Assembly (NCBI GenBank): GCA_004802725.1 | Contig: SGPM01000216.1 | Span: 1-47,139, forward strand | DNA length: 47,139 bases | DNA from: Antrodiella citrinella | Lineage: Eukaryota > Basidiomycota > Agaricomycetes > Polyporales > Steccherinaceae | Reading direction: 5' to 3' | Part shown: positions 1 through 10,696 of the stretch, piece by piece | Layout of the letters: every line of letters starts with the position of its first letter | How positions within the stretch are numbered: position 1 is the first letter of the stretch | Position numbers and translations under genes: made by a program | The notes under the pieces: model-generated | What the model saw: the letters and a program-made list of their open reading frames with translations, nothing else | Databases searched by the model: none | Told to the model about the DNA's origin: nothing

Positions 1-1297
1 GCAAAAAAAAACATGATTCACGATGATACACGATGCCGAAGCTTCATGATTTGATTGAGGAGACAACATGAGGTAGGGAATAATGAGACAAAACGATGAT
101 TCATTGTGTTGCATTGTGTATCCTCATGTATCCTCATGATTCATCGTTAAATTGGCGTCTCGCATGAACTTTGCTTTTTTGTCCGATAAACACCTTCATA
201 CGGCTCCCGTTCCTCCCTGCAGTGCAATCTCAACACGAAACAGCATATTTCATTACTCCGTCGTCGCACAAGCCCAACCCCTCATTCACCGGATTCGACC
301 AAACTATCAAAGCATATAGCGTGTATTCATAAGCGAAAGTTGTACAAATAGTAGCAGTAGCAGAGGCTTTGTATATTACGCGTTGCATACCATAGGCAGA
401 ACCAAGTAGAATTCACTTCTCGATTTCATTGATCACGAGGGTCATAGGCCGTGACATGGGAACAGTGACTACTACTCGAAGCGTGACAGGATTCACCTGT
501 ACATGCCGACTTGTCTGCGACGGTTCTCTCTCACCTGACACTACTACGTATACTACACAAAAGTACTCGCGGCATCTACACGACTGCTGCATCAGCCAAA
601 TAGCTTATTTCTCGTAAATCAACCTCAGCCAGCATTAACGCAGCAGGTAAGCATCCGTTCTGAAAGCATATGATATTCAATTTAGGCCGCAGTCAAATGC
701 TCGCCGTGACAGCTCCCCAGTGCGCATGCCAGTGTGCATATCTCGTTCACTAAGAGCTCATAGCTGTGAACAAGACTCAAACTTCCATTCGAAAATTGCT
801 GGCACCGCGATGTAACCTATCAAGGAATGTGTCAATTTGTGAATTGAAGATGGTCTCAATCCGAGGTGACGCCTTTTCCCTTCAAGTTCCCCCGCGATCC
901 CAACCGTGGCGCCGTTTCTGCTTGTTTCATGATGTCTTATTGGATGCGATATGTGAGTTTAGTCTCGGCGAATATAACGTATAGCGCTGGAATGGTAAAC
1001 CGACACAGATGATCATTTACTGATTCCCTTCATGCGCGGTTCATCTTATTCTCCGCGACATGATATTGCAGCTCTGCTTCTTGGCGTCAGTTATACTCTC
1101 ACCAACGGTCTTTGGAATAGATCTCCACAGATACATGGACCTCAAGTCGCAATGCTGTTCCATGGGTTATTTTTGTCGCGCGACAAGCTGCCTATATAAC
1201 ATTCATACCCTGGTATGTCTGACCTTCGCATCGTTCTCACAAAGCGCTACATTACAACCCGACTCCCTGTAGCTGAACCTTTGAATCCTGTTTCCAC
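1..1297. other. Upstream non-coding region with short ATGATTCA-type repeats
   Basis: No gene is recognised here. The first 150 bases are rich in short imperfect repeats built on atgattca / cacgatga / tcctcatg, including two adjacent copies of tatcctcatg near 119-138, and nine A residues at 3-11. Open frames at 429-617, 766-984 and 1060-1272 have no recognisable content. The last overlaps the TATA box of the next gene, so I treat them as chance. The right end serves as the promoter of the kinase gene. Confidence 0.4.
1193..1199 (+). promoter_or_regulatory. TATA box of the kinase gene
   Basis: The motif tatataa lies about 100 bases upstream of the chosen ATG at 1298. It supports a transcript starting near 1220-1230, and so supports that ATG over any upstream exon. 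Confidence 0.4.
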
Positions 1298-3553
1298 ATG
1301 TCTATAAGCCTTACACCTCTAAGCAGCGTCTTTTCCATGATAAAGGTCATCAAGGAGGAGATCAATAAGGTCCAGTATCATAAGGTGTGTTTTGCCAGTA
1401 TTCACGACTACGTAATCATGCATTCAGTGGCTTACACCGGCTCGGACTGATTCAAGGACGAATGTCGACAATTGGCCAATAAGGTCGCACAAATCAGTGA
1501 GACATTGGAAGATCAGGCCCACCGACTGCAAGACTCGCAGCTTCAATCGTACGCAGACAAGATGCACAAGTTCGTGTCGAGTCTGACGTATAATATCCGG
1601 ATTGACTCACATCTGAATTTGTAGCGTCCTCATCGTGGTGTATGGTCGGACGACTCGCTGGGCTGCTTATGGTTTCGTGAAAGCTTATCGTACGTATGAT
1701 AGAATCACTTCCATATTTGCGTTGATTTTGGTGTGTAGTTGGCGACGGCAGTATTGCTCACGGTGTGAAACAATGCATGGCAGAACTAGACGCTGTTATG
1801 TCGGGGTTCCAAGTAAGTTTCCATCAAAATTTCCGCATTACGAATGTCTAAGGATTGTCTAGGTCACTGCAGCCGTTGTTCTGAATCACAACCAAGAGCA
1901 GTTGAAGGAACAGATCTTGAACAATCAAGACAACGTCGATAAACTCATCGACCTCATCAAAGACGCAAATATCGTTCGTGAGGCGGCGATTATTCAAGAA
2001 ACAGGCGCAGCCGTCGTCGAACCTCTCATGGGTGCATATCATGAGGTACGTTCACCTTCGCATCACAGAAATAAGTACTGATGTTGTCTTTTCGGAACTT
2101 CCCACAGAAATTACAACGTCTTCGAGAGAAACAGGGAGATCCATCACAACTGGTGGACAGTAAAGAGTACAAAGAAACTGAAAACCAATTATCTGAATTG
2201 TCGCGCTTGACTGGGATCCTCCCCACACTCCGGGACCTGAACGGAACCATAACGTGCCCAGATATTCGCCCCATCAAGGGGGGTATCGACTGTGACGTTT
2301 GGAAAGGGCTTTGGCTTGGCGATCAAGAGGTGAGACAAATGACTCATCGGAAAAGTTCCGTCCTCATGAGGTTTAGGTTGCGCTGAAAACAATGCGAGGA
2401 CTCAAGATGACATCGCAACGTGCAAAAGAAGTACGTACATCGAAACATTTTCATATCTCCACTGACCTTTTGGCAGCGTTTCCAACAAGAACTCGCCACC
2501 TGGTCGAAGTTAGATCATCCGCACGTCTTACGGTTCCTGGGCATAGTTACGGACCTCCAACCCTCTCCAATCATGATGGTAAAGCAAATCACCATTCATG
2601 TTGATGTACGCTTACATACGTTATGCAGGTCTCTCCATGGCAAAAGCAGGGGAGTGTCCTCGAGTATGTGCAGCTGTCATTGCATCGGGTCAATCTCAGA
2701 CTAATACGTTCCTCAGTTACATCAAGGGACACCAGGATACAGCTGATCGATGTCATCTAGTAAGTTTATACGTTTCTGTGCATGTATCACGACTGGATCC
2801 TGAGGTTGCGTATAGATGGCCGGCGCAGCGAAAGGTTTGGCATATTTGCACGCGCGGAACGTCATTCACGGGAATGGTGAGTGTCTGGAAACACAGCCAA
2901 GATTCACTGATAACAAGACTGCATTCCAGTTCGATGTGTGAGTAGTTTTATGCGTACACATGAAGACATTTATTCCGGCTAACCTCAATATATTCCTCGT
3001 AGGCCAACATTCTGGTCGCAACCGGAGTAAGTACATCAAGTTCGGTCACGGCTCACTGAATTCACTCACAGCATGATGATAGGAACAGGCAATCATATGT
3101 GACTTCGGTCTGTCGCTTTTTCGGGAAGAAACCAACGGCACGTCCGCCGCTACGATTCTCGTAAGGCAGGGCTCCATACGCTGGATGTCGCCTGAGCTCT
3201 TGAACACGACGATCACATCTCCTACAACGAAATGCGACGTCTACTCATTTGGTATGACCATGCTCGAATGCTTCACGTTCCAGCCCCCTTTCAGCAACGT
3301 CGAGCACGATCTTGCCTTGATTATATCAGCAATAACCAAGCCCGTTATTCCGGAACGCCCGAGGTCGAGTTCTACAGGCGGCTCGGAGACGTGGATCACG
3401 GACGAGATCTGGGGCTTGATGTTAGATTGTTGGAGTACAGATTGCGAGAGGAGGCCGGAGATGAGCGAGGTTGCGATCGGGATAGATGATGTTGATCTCG
3501 CACGACGGGTGAGGCGTGCAAGTAATGCAAGCAGTCAGTCTTCCATCGGTTAG
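1298..3553 (+). CDS. TKL-type (pseudo)kinase with N-terminal helical domain
   Basis: Reconstructed as 14 exons: 1298-1384, 1457-1587, 1625-1689, 1739-1812, 1863-2045, 2108-2329, 2377-2430, 2477-2578, 2629-2663, 2717-2759, 2816-2876, 2930-2937, 3003-3026, 3083-3553. Every junction keeps frame, giving 519 residues. Residues 1 to about 180 are helical and rich in Gln, Glu and Lys, resembling the four-helix N-terminal domains often seen on agaric kinases and on animal MLKL. A linker and a kinase domain from about 235 follow. Visible kinase parts are a weak glycine loop (GGIDCDVWKG), the VALK lysine near 258, a helix-C glutamate (RFQQEL), DFG near 370 and the APE-region WMSPEL. The catalytic loop is HGNVRCANILV, so the usual HRD aspartate is Asn (near 352). 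Activity is therefore doubtful. It may be a pseudokinase or a weak kinase acting as a signalling scaffold or death effector. Exon 12 is only 8 nt. Confidence 0.8.
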
Positions 3554-4049
3554 CGGCCAAGGTTATGAGGAAGTGCACTTTGGTCTTATGTTGTGGCTCG
3601 TCCCCTTCGTCTATCTTGTGTCTCGTTCTTGATTCTTTGTCCAGTTCTTGGTTCTTGCGTCTAGTTCTTAGTTCTTGTTGCTCATCTCTGGGTGGTGTAT
3701 ATGCTTTCATCCGTCGAAAGTGTACTGGCCATCGGTCTACTGGTGTTCCTATAGCTAGTGAGTGCGTATGTGACCTCCGTTGCATGTTATTGGGTATTTA
3801 GCTGTGTAGCTCAATTCTCTGGTATCACATCTATGTTTGCCAATGCAGCGTGCGAGAAGAACATCCACGGCGACGACGGAGATAATCAACGTGGTGGAAC
3901 ACACAGTCTGCCAGTAACAAAAATACAGTCCGTCAAGCGAAAGCGCTACAACAAAGAACCACCGTCTTGATAATGTGGCAAGAGTCTACGAAGTCGAGGC
4001 CAACGCATATGAAATGTCCGTAATGATCAACGTAGCGCTGAACAGTTCT

Positions 4050-5050
4050 TCAAGCAGATGTGAAAGAGAAACTCTACAGGCAGAGAGACGTCAACGAATG
4101 CGTGCAAATAATGGTAACAGGGGACGTACAGCAACAGAAGCACCTCCAAAGTTGGCTGTGAACGCGTCCACATCTCCTGTAAGTGCAAATCCCGCAGCGC
4201 CGGGGACGTATATCAACGTAGCAGCAGGTGTGCCTAGGCAAATATCCAATGACTCAGTGGTGCACGCACAATCAAACACAAGTCAGACTCACTGCCATCC
4301 GTGTTGACCCACTCCGGAACAAGACTTCCGTCCGCTCCCAGTGTCCAGATAGCGCTCTCAACCTGCTCCGGAGAACCAGAAGCATCCGAGAACGAGTTGG
4401 ACTGGGTAGTGGGAGGAGCGTGAGCAGGTGTCTGGGACGATCCACCGATGTAGCAGTAGTTGAACGATCCGGGACCAAGGTCCGAAGACGTGTCGGCAAA
4501 CCCAGTGATTGCTGTGAGGAAGGGGTACGTCGTGAGCCCGTTCTGCAGTAGGGTATCAGTTATCCGACGTGAGATGAACATGATGAGCGAAAGAACGCAC
4601 CAGTGCCTTGATATCGAACGATGAACTGCCATCGGTGTTGTGCAACTCAACTTGCAAAGCCTGGGTCGAATCGGTCGTGAAACTGTATTCACCGAAGCTG
4701 TTGGGCACAGCCGAGATGAATCCACTGGTGCTACCCATAGTGACCGTGATAGAACCGGTAGGGAACGGCGCGGAAGGAGGAGGAGGAGGCGTGTTGGATT
4801 GACGAGGGTATACCGCGCGATGAGCCCGCCTAACAGGCGGCTTCGGTCCAAGACCGCGCCTGAAACGCGCCGCGTTCGTCTCTGGGGATGGCGTCGGTCC
4901 GGGGACACCTACTACGTACGACACAGGGTTGGGCGTAATTCCAGTAGGGTTGAAAGGACCAGTGGTCGTGTCGGATGGTGCAGCGCTGACGATGGCCGGA
5001 AGAGCCAGGAGAGACACGGCCAGCAGACGAACAAAGGAGAAAGCCATCAT
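4050..5050 (-). CDS. Secreted protein with signal peptide, unknown function
   Basis: Exons on the minus strand: 4601-5050, 4293-4542, 4130-4233, 4050-4073, giving 275 residues. The protein starts MMAFSFVRLLAVSLLALP, a clear signal peptide cleaved near AIVSAAP. A basic, proline-rich stretch follows (FRRGLGPKPPVRRAHRAVYPRQ) with dibasic sites that a Kex2-type protease could cut, then a PPPPPSAPFP linker. The C-terminal half has patterns such as SIWTL-like and WVNTDGS, and LTGDVDAF, which I associate with a common small secreted family of agaricomycetes. I cannot name a function. The start at 5050 is chosen because it begins the signal peptide and a TATA box lies just upstream at 5093-5098. An ATG at 5149 lies in frame but would bury the signal peptide. 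The last 24-nt exon is inferred from good splice sites; without it the protein would read on to a stop at 4091. Confidence 0.7.
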
Positions 5051-5092
5051 GTCAAAGCGAATGTGGTAGTGTAAAGGTCGTGAACGTGAGGG

Positions 5093-5098
5093 TTTATA
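5093..5098 (-). promoter_or_regulatory. TATA box of the secreted-protein gene
   Basis: On the minus strand this reads tataaa, about 43 bases before the start codon at 5050. Spacing suggests a very short 5' leader. Confidence 0.5.
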
Positions 5099-6900
5099 AG
5101 AAGAGAACCACGGGAGGAAGCCACGAGGATCGAGTCGTGGTTGCAGCAAGCAAAAGAGTAGCTACAAATTTTCCAGCACGCCCATGCCTGGACGCCCTTT
5201 GTACCAACGGCACACGCGATGGTGGAGCGGGTGTACCTGTGGCGTTCGTAAGGCCGGGTTTCAATTTCTCCAGCTCACATATACTGATGTATATCGTACC
5301 CTATTGGCTCCTGCTGATTTTTTTGCCCAGTTTTCATTTACTACAGCCTAGACCTAGAGTTCGGTGCCGAGGATTTTGCCTGGATTTGTTTGCACTAGAT
5401 TGCAGATAATTGCCCAAAGTACTCAAATGTTAGCAAGAATTGAAAGGACAAATGAGAGCTGAGAGTGATTCAAGAGATACTCATCGGTTTCTGAGGGAGG
5501 GAGGCAAGAGCTTCGTGGCGTTGAACGTTGAGTAGCCGTGCATGTGTCAGAAGTCAGAAGCTCAGAGCGCCCAAACGCTCGGCAGCCCCGCGAACAAAAA
5601 ATCATCCCGCCAAATCGCAAATGGATCGTCGTCGAGGTGAAGAGTATCAGCAATTCTTTTGGTCCAGAAATATTCCCAATTCGTCCCCTTTGACATTATC
5701 GTCGTCCATATAAAGCGTTGGAGAGGGAAAGGAGTGGTGATTTGACCGGGTCGTGCAGAAGAGAGGTCGTTCATATGGCAACGGGGCGAAGGTGCGTAGT
5801 TGTATACATCTCCTGCAGAAAGGCTGATAAACTTGTTTCTGCCAATGATATTTGGTATTAGATGAAATGCCTATCGACTCATCCACTTCTTCGGCAGCGT
5901 ACCGCGTGGCTTTGTCTCCACGTATTGCAAGAAAGCCTTGGACGAAACATGTGTCGCTGATAGTTCATCTGTGCAGCACATATCAGATGTTCGCAGCTTA
6001 GATCAACTGTCAGTGACGAACATGTTTCATGGGGACATGTAGAGCTTCCATCCGACGCCAGTGGAGGCCTCCGAAGCTCATATATCTGTGTTGCGTGAGC
6101 GGTGTTTCGCGATAGTACACTCAAGCAGGCGAGATAGAGGCACTCAAGTCGTTGTCATGGTAAGTATAACTTGATGCATCATACTAGGGTCAAGACTCAC
6201 CATTCAACTAATGATGATTAACTCGAGGCCACTCGTGCCCATATTGGTGATCTCACCGAGGACCTTCCGCAACATGTTATATCTCGTCTCGGCTTCGATG
6301 TTCGTCCTTTCTCCTCCACTTGATCGTGCAAATCGGATATTTGGCGGCATGAAGTACGCACAAATCATCGTCCGTCACACCACCGTGATAAGCCCGCCCA
6401 CAGAGCTCTGCAGATGGTGCAGACTCCTAGCATGAGCTATGTCGAAGTAAGAGGCCTGGACGATGCGCACATATCTCATTTTGGGAGGTATAGGGCGGAC
6501 TTACGCGGACCTTCTCCCCGAGGGTATGTTATCTTTACTTGCACTGTGCAAGCATCCGCTGATAACTACGAACAGGGGGAGTTGATCAGTGGATGGATTG
6601 GTGCAACGGGGTGCAGATTCGAGTCGCGTACCTCTTATACACATAAAATGGACTGTTGCACCCTACCCATGATTCTATTGTGTGCGTCCGCCGTGAAGAT
6701 TGATCAGCGACTGGATGAGTCGTTCAAGTGAACGTACGACACCAGATAGGCCTTCGGCTGTGGTTAACCTATGAGGGTGATGGCGTTACCTGTTGATGGT
6801 GTGGCGGTAGGAACATAAAACGACTTGTCCGCAATTTTGCATGAGAATGTCTGGGCAACAAGTAAGCAAACGGTCTTGTGTGAATTCTCAACGGGAAGAA
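5099..6900. other. Intergenic stretch without a supported gene
   Basis: Several short open frames occur on both strands (for example 5562-5774, 5879-6124 and 6414-6731), but none shows a recognisable domain, a consistent chain of splice sites or a signal peptide. I see nothing certain here. It could hold a decayed element or a non-coding transcript. Confidence 0.4.
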
Positions 6901-7488
6901 CTAACAATTGTTTCTCTTTGGCCCTTTCACTGCGGGGAATGAAAAAGCGCGAAGGTCAATGCGTTCCAATCCCTGTCTGCTACGTGCGGAGCAACGCTTG
7001 TCGGACCCGAGCCTTTGGATCTTTCCGCCGACGAGAACAAATGAAAACGACATGACAATCCGTCCAGGAGTTGTCTCAGGAACGTCCAACCTCATGTACG
7101 AAATTGTACAATGAAGATCCTTCCGATAGAGGATGCGCTTTGGCCCCCACACCGTTGGGCCACAGCATTCGCCATGGACAAAGCTCATCACCGCTATTGT
7201 CCTAAAACGATTAGTATTCATCATAACGACGCTAGGGAAGCCACAAATACATGCCTCCAAAGCCTTTGGAAAGCGGCCCACCTCGGTCCCCTCGAATCCA
7301 AGCACCGAGTTACAAATCTCTGTTCCGATGAATGCCATTGGTTGTGGCTTTCTAGGTCCCCTCCCTCGGCGGGCCCCCGAGGTGATGCAACGTGGTAGTG
7401 AGCATGTTATTCCCACGAAAGACTTCGAGTCAATCCGCTGCGCGGTGGGTGAATTTAACAGGTATACAGGCGCTTCTCCTCTTTGCAT
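6901..7488 (-). CDS. Unrecognised single-exon ORF, possibly divergent from X1
   Basis: An uninterrupted minus-strand frame of 195 codons begins with a true ATG at 7486-7488 and ends at 6901. It has a basic N-terminal half (SGARRGRGPRKPQ) and no domain, signal peptide or membrane segment that I recognise. Its start lies about 180 bases from the start of X1 on the opposite strand, so the two would share a bidirectional promoter. The length is only modestly above chance for a window this size. Treat it as a candidate rather than a gene. Confidence 0.25.
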   Translation of the reverse strand: MQRGEAPVYLLNSPTAQRIDSKSFVGITCSLPRCITSGARRGRGPRKPQPMAFIGTEICNSVLGFEGTEVGRFPKALEACICGFPSVVMMNTNRFRTIAVMSFVHGECCGPTVWGPKRILYRKDLHCTISYMRLDVPETTPGRIVMSFSFVLVGGKIQRLGSDKRCSARSRQGLERIDLRAFSFPAVKGPKRNNC

Positions 7489-7501
7489 CTTACCGCCGAC
7501 T

Positions 7502-7508
7502 TATAAAG
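7502..7508 (+). promoter_or_regulatory. TATA box and pyrimidine-rich leader of X1
   Basis: The sequence tataaag is followed at about 7525-7583 by a run rich in C and T, which is typical of core promoters of well-expressed fungal genes. The X1 ATG is 7670. Confidence 0.45.
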
Positions 7509-7669
7509 TGTCTTTGAACACAGCACTCACCCACCAACACTCTGCTCTCCTCCACATTTTACCTCCTTTGTCCTACTCTTAGGACCTATCCTTGCAACAT
7601 CGTATCGTCTTTTTCGTGTGCATTCACCTTTTGTTTTGCTCAGTGGCCACTCTTCGGGCGCCGCATAAC

Positions 7670-9552
7670 ATGTATCCAATGGCCACCGCCTCCTCCTCGT
7701 CCCAATCGTCCTACCCCTCGAATTTTTTTGCCCTTCCACAGCAACAGAGCTTTGCGATGCCGGATAAGTCACGCCCGACCGTGATCGACCTCTGCGTCTC
7801 CCAGTATCCCCTCAACTCTATCGACAACATGAAGAAGATCCGCGACCAAACGCGCAACAAGCTCGAATCTCAGTTTGAGGTATGTGAAGATTCGTACAAC
7901 GTGTCGGACGTTGCTGACCAGTAACAGTTGCTCTCTGTTCATCAACAATGGGGTGTGTGGACGAGGCCTGATGGCGCACCCGTTACAAGAGCGGAGGGAC
8001 TCTTGGGGGGTATTTTGGAAGGCCTGGCGGTAAGTCCCACTCATCATACTCTCTACGACACGGTGACAAAAGTGCTAACAACGAAACAGCGGTGTTTGAT
8101 CACACGACGGTCTTACGGCTCCACATGTCACATCGTTCTGAGAGTGTTCGCAGACTCGAGCGATCCTCCCTCGGTTCAGCCTTGGACAAACAAGAGAGAG
8201 AAAATGTTACCTTTGCGGTGGGATACTGTGGGAGAGCGAGTGAGAAAGGTCAGTTTCATAACTTGCCTCAGCATACATCTTCTGAATATGACTCGTTCCA
8301 GATGGTGAAGGCCATGACTTTCGTAACAGACGATTGTCAATTCGACGGACTGGCTATGTCGGGACTGCAGGTAAGTTTTCGGAATGTAATTCGCACCTCT
8401 CCATCACGATATGTTCTGACTAGTCTTTGCATTCTGCAGGGAACAGTTGCGGCACCGTTCATTGGGCCACCCAATAAGCCCTACTACACATGGAGGTATC
8501 CTGCCATGAAAAACCAGAAACCCCCGGTGCAAGGTGCGTCATACCATTCATTTTTAACGTTCGAAATAGCTGGTTGATCCCGATACGTTGTTTTTTCAGC
8601 TCGTCACGGAACCAGCTACCCTCTCCAACTACCACAACGAGTAAGTCTGGGTGCTTCTGCCACGACAGCGACTGCAAGGTTCGCAATGCCGACGGCGGCG
8701 GTCCACTCACGCAAACGGAGAGCAGCAGTCGCCACTGAGGTGATAGACGTGAGAAGTGCCGGGCTATCGAAGAGGGCGAAGACCCAGGCAGCGACCGAGC
8801 AGCGCAGCGTAGCAAATCGAGATGGCCAAGCATTCAGGGTTGCCGATGAGATCACAAATCATCATCACCACCATCTCCAGCTACCACAGCAGGGTTGTAC
8901 AGCTCGCCTTCCACACTCCATTTCTCCGACGACGGTGCCAGTACCAGTCGCAACCAGGGTGATTCAATCTACCAGTCGTTTGAGGCGACCTCGCTCTGTC
9001 ATGCCCTCCCGATATGGAGCTACCCTCCCTACGACAAACACTATCCCGTTGTCTGGATATAATGGCCTCCCTGCTGCCACCACCGACCTTCACCATATCC
9101 CAGACTCGGAGGTTAACAAGTACCAGTCTTCGTACTCCGAGCTGTCCTCTGCTCTCGAACTTCCTCGCCCCCATACTCCAAAGGCGTCCCACGCAAGTGG
9201 CCCTACCCCTCTCTCAGAGATGACAGAAAATGCCGGTGCATCTTCTTCGTCCTCTAAGCAGAACGAAGACGCGTCCGACTTTAGGGAACATATCGAATTC
9301 GTGGACGACCACCTTCTGGTTGGACCATCCACTACTTTCTCCCTGAATGTCCCCAATGATAACATGAGCCAGTCTTCGATGGCACCGAATGTCGACGGCA
9401 GCTATGTCTTTGGACCTGGGAACGAGAATCTGATCGCGATGCCGCCGAATCCATATGCTCCGTACTGCGATGTGTTCGATTCAGACGCCCACTACCGCTG
9501 GACACCACAAGTTGTACAGTACAGTCCTTCACCTTATGGATTCTGGGAATGA
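7670..9552 (+). CDS. Protein X1: putative nuclear protein of an unnamed family (paralogue of X2)
   Basis: Six exons: 7670-7879, 7928-8029, 8090-8248, 8302-8370, 8440-8533, 8600-9552, giving 528 residues. Intron phases are 0,0,0,0,1. Residues 1-30 are Ser/Gln-rich. Residues 31 to about 211 form a compact conserved-looking region with QQWGVWTR, PWTNKREKMLPLRW, TFVTDDCQFDGLAMSGLQG and YYTWRYP. The long tail opens with basic clusters (SRKRRAAV, LSKRAKTQ) suitable as a bipartite nuclear localisation signal, then is Ser/Thr/Pro-rich and disordered, ending SPSPYGFWE. I recognise no named domain. The protein at 20235-21601 has the same exon plan and shared motifs, so this is a family. A regulatory nuclear role is an inference from the localisation signal and disordered tail only. 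The ATG at 7679 is an alternative start. Confidence 0.75.
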
Positions 9553-10696
9553 GTGGTGGCGTCACAGGTTGTATTCTCGATATCACGACGTGCGTTCTTG
9601 CACACGTCAACGTGTACGATTCTCGATGTACGGTTCTGGATTGATATTTTGCAGTGAAGGATGCTTCTATCGTCGACGTTGGATTATGTATGATAGTGTA
9701 ATAGGCTACCATACGATAATGTAGTTGTCATTGAGTCTTGAAATGTGAGGCTATCTGTTTCTTGAAGCGCCTTTCTGCTTGTCAACCTTCAGGGCTTCGG
9801 GCCCGTTCCCGTGAGTAGTACTTGCGAGTACTCGATCAAACTCTATCTCTCATTCACTGAAGTGTGAACGCTGATTTTGACAGATTCGAATCGCTGAGGT
9901 GTATCTGAGAAAGAAAATATAATGTTGACCAATCTCGCAGTGCCACTGAAATGAAATGCACGGTACTGAGCCACGTCGAACTGCTGGACTTCCTTCACAT
10001 CAATCGGCTCGAACGTCGACATCTAGTAGCAATGCACCATCCAATTGACATCCTCTTGGATGCACACTTTCGAGTCTCTCATTAATCTCACCCTGTGACT
10101 AATCTCTCGTAGAACCTAAATAATGTTCTGCCACTCATTTCAAGTTCAACTTAGTACCATACTCGGACAGTCTCGGAGTGACTTCAAGTTGAATCGATAA
10201 TGCCGCCACTTGCAAGACTTCAGCAAAATTTTACTGTTTTAAATGATTGTGAATCAATAGGGTAGGATGCATACTACATGCTCTATTTCCTGAAAACTAA
10301 GGTCTTTACCCAAGACGTGCCATTGGGCTCAGTGCTCACTTGTAGTCGGCCCGGGAAAGGTCCGGGACGCCAGAGGACGCCCACATGAGGCAACAGCGCC
10401 CGACTGTTCCGAATCGGGACAAAGCGCCGTCGCGTCGAATGCAATTGTTGATCTCTTGTTCATTCACCAATTGTTCACAATTTCATCTTCCCGACGCCTC
10501 TTTCTGTCTTTTCTCAAAATCCGCGCACATTCTAAGAACTCGTCATTCAGGTGTGCTGAAACATACATCACGCGAAGTCTCACACTTACGCAAACTCTAC
10601 CAGACGTTTTTGTTCACCTTGTCAAACTCCACTAACCTGGTGCGGTCGGACGGTCCTCAAGGTCGTGCACATACAGAACACTGTTGAACGTCCACC
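9553..10696. other. Intergenic stretch between X1 and Nup107
   Basis: This 1.1 kb holds the 3' end of X1 and the promoter of the nucleoporin gene. I see no supported coding region. The open frame at 10385-10687 lacks domain features and ends just before the nucleoporin ATG, so I leave it out. Confidence 0.45.

Noticed and set aside
1060..1272. Short ORF with a hydrophobic start (signal-peptide-like)
   Set aside because: It contains the TATA box of the kinase gene near its end and has no continuation by splicing.
8090..8248. Alternative reading frame of X1 exon 3 starting VFDHTTVLRL
   Set aside because: It needs a phase-2 start after a phase-0 donor and leads to an unlikely next exon. The RCLITRRSYG frame joins cleanly on both sides and aligns with X2.
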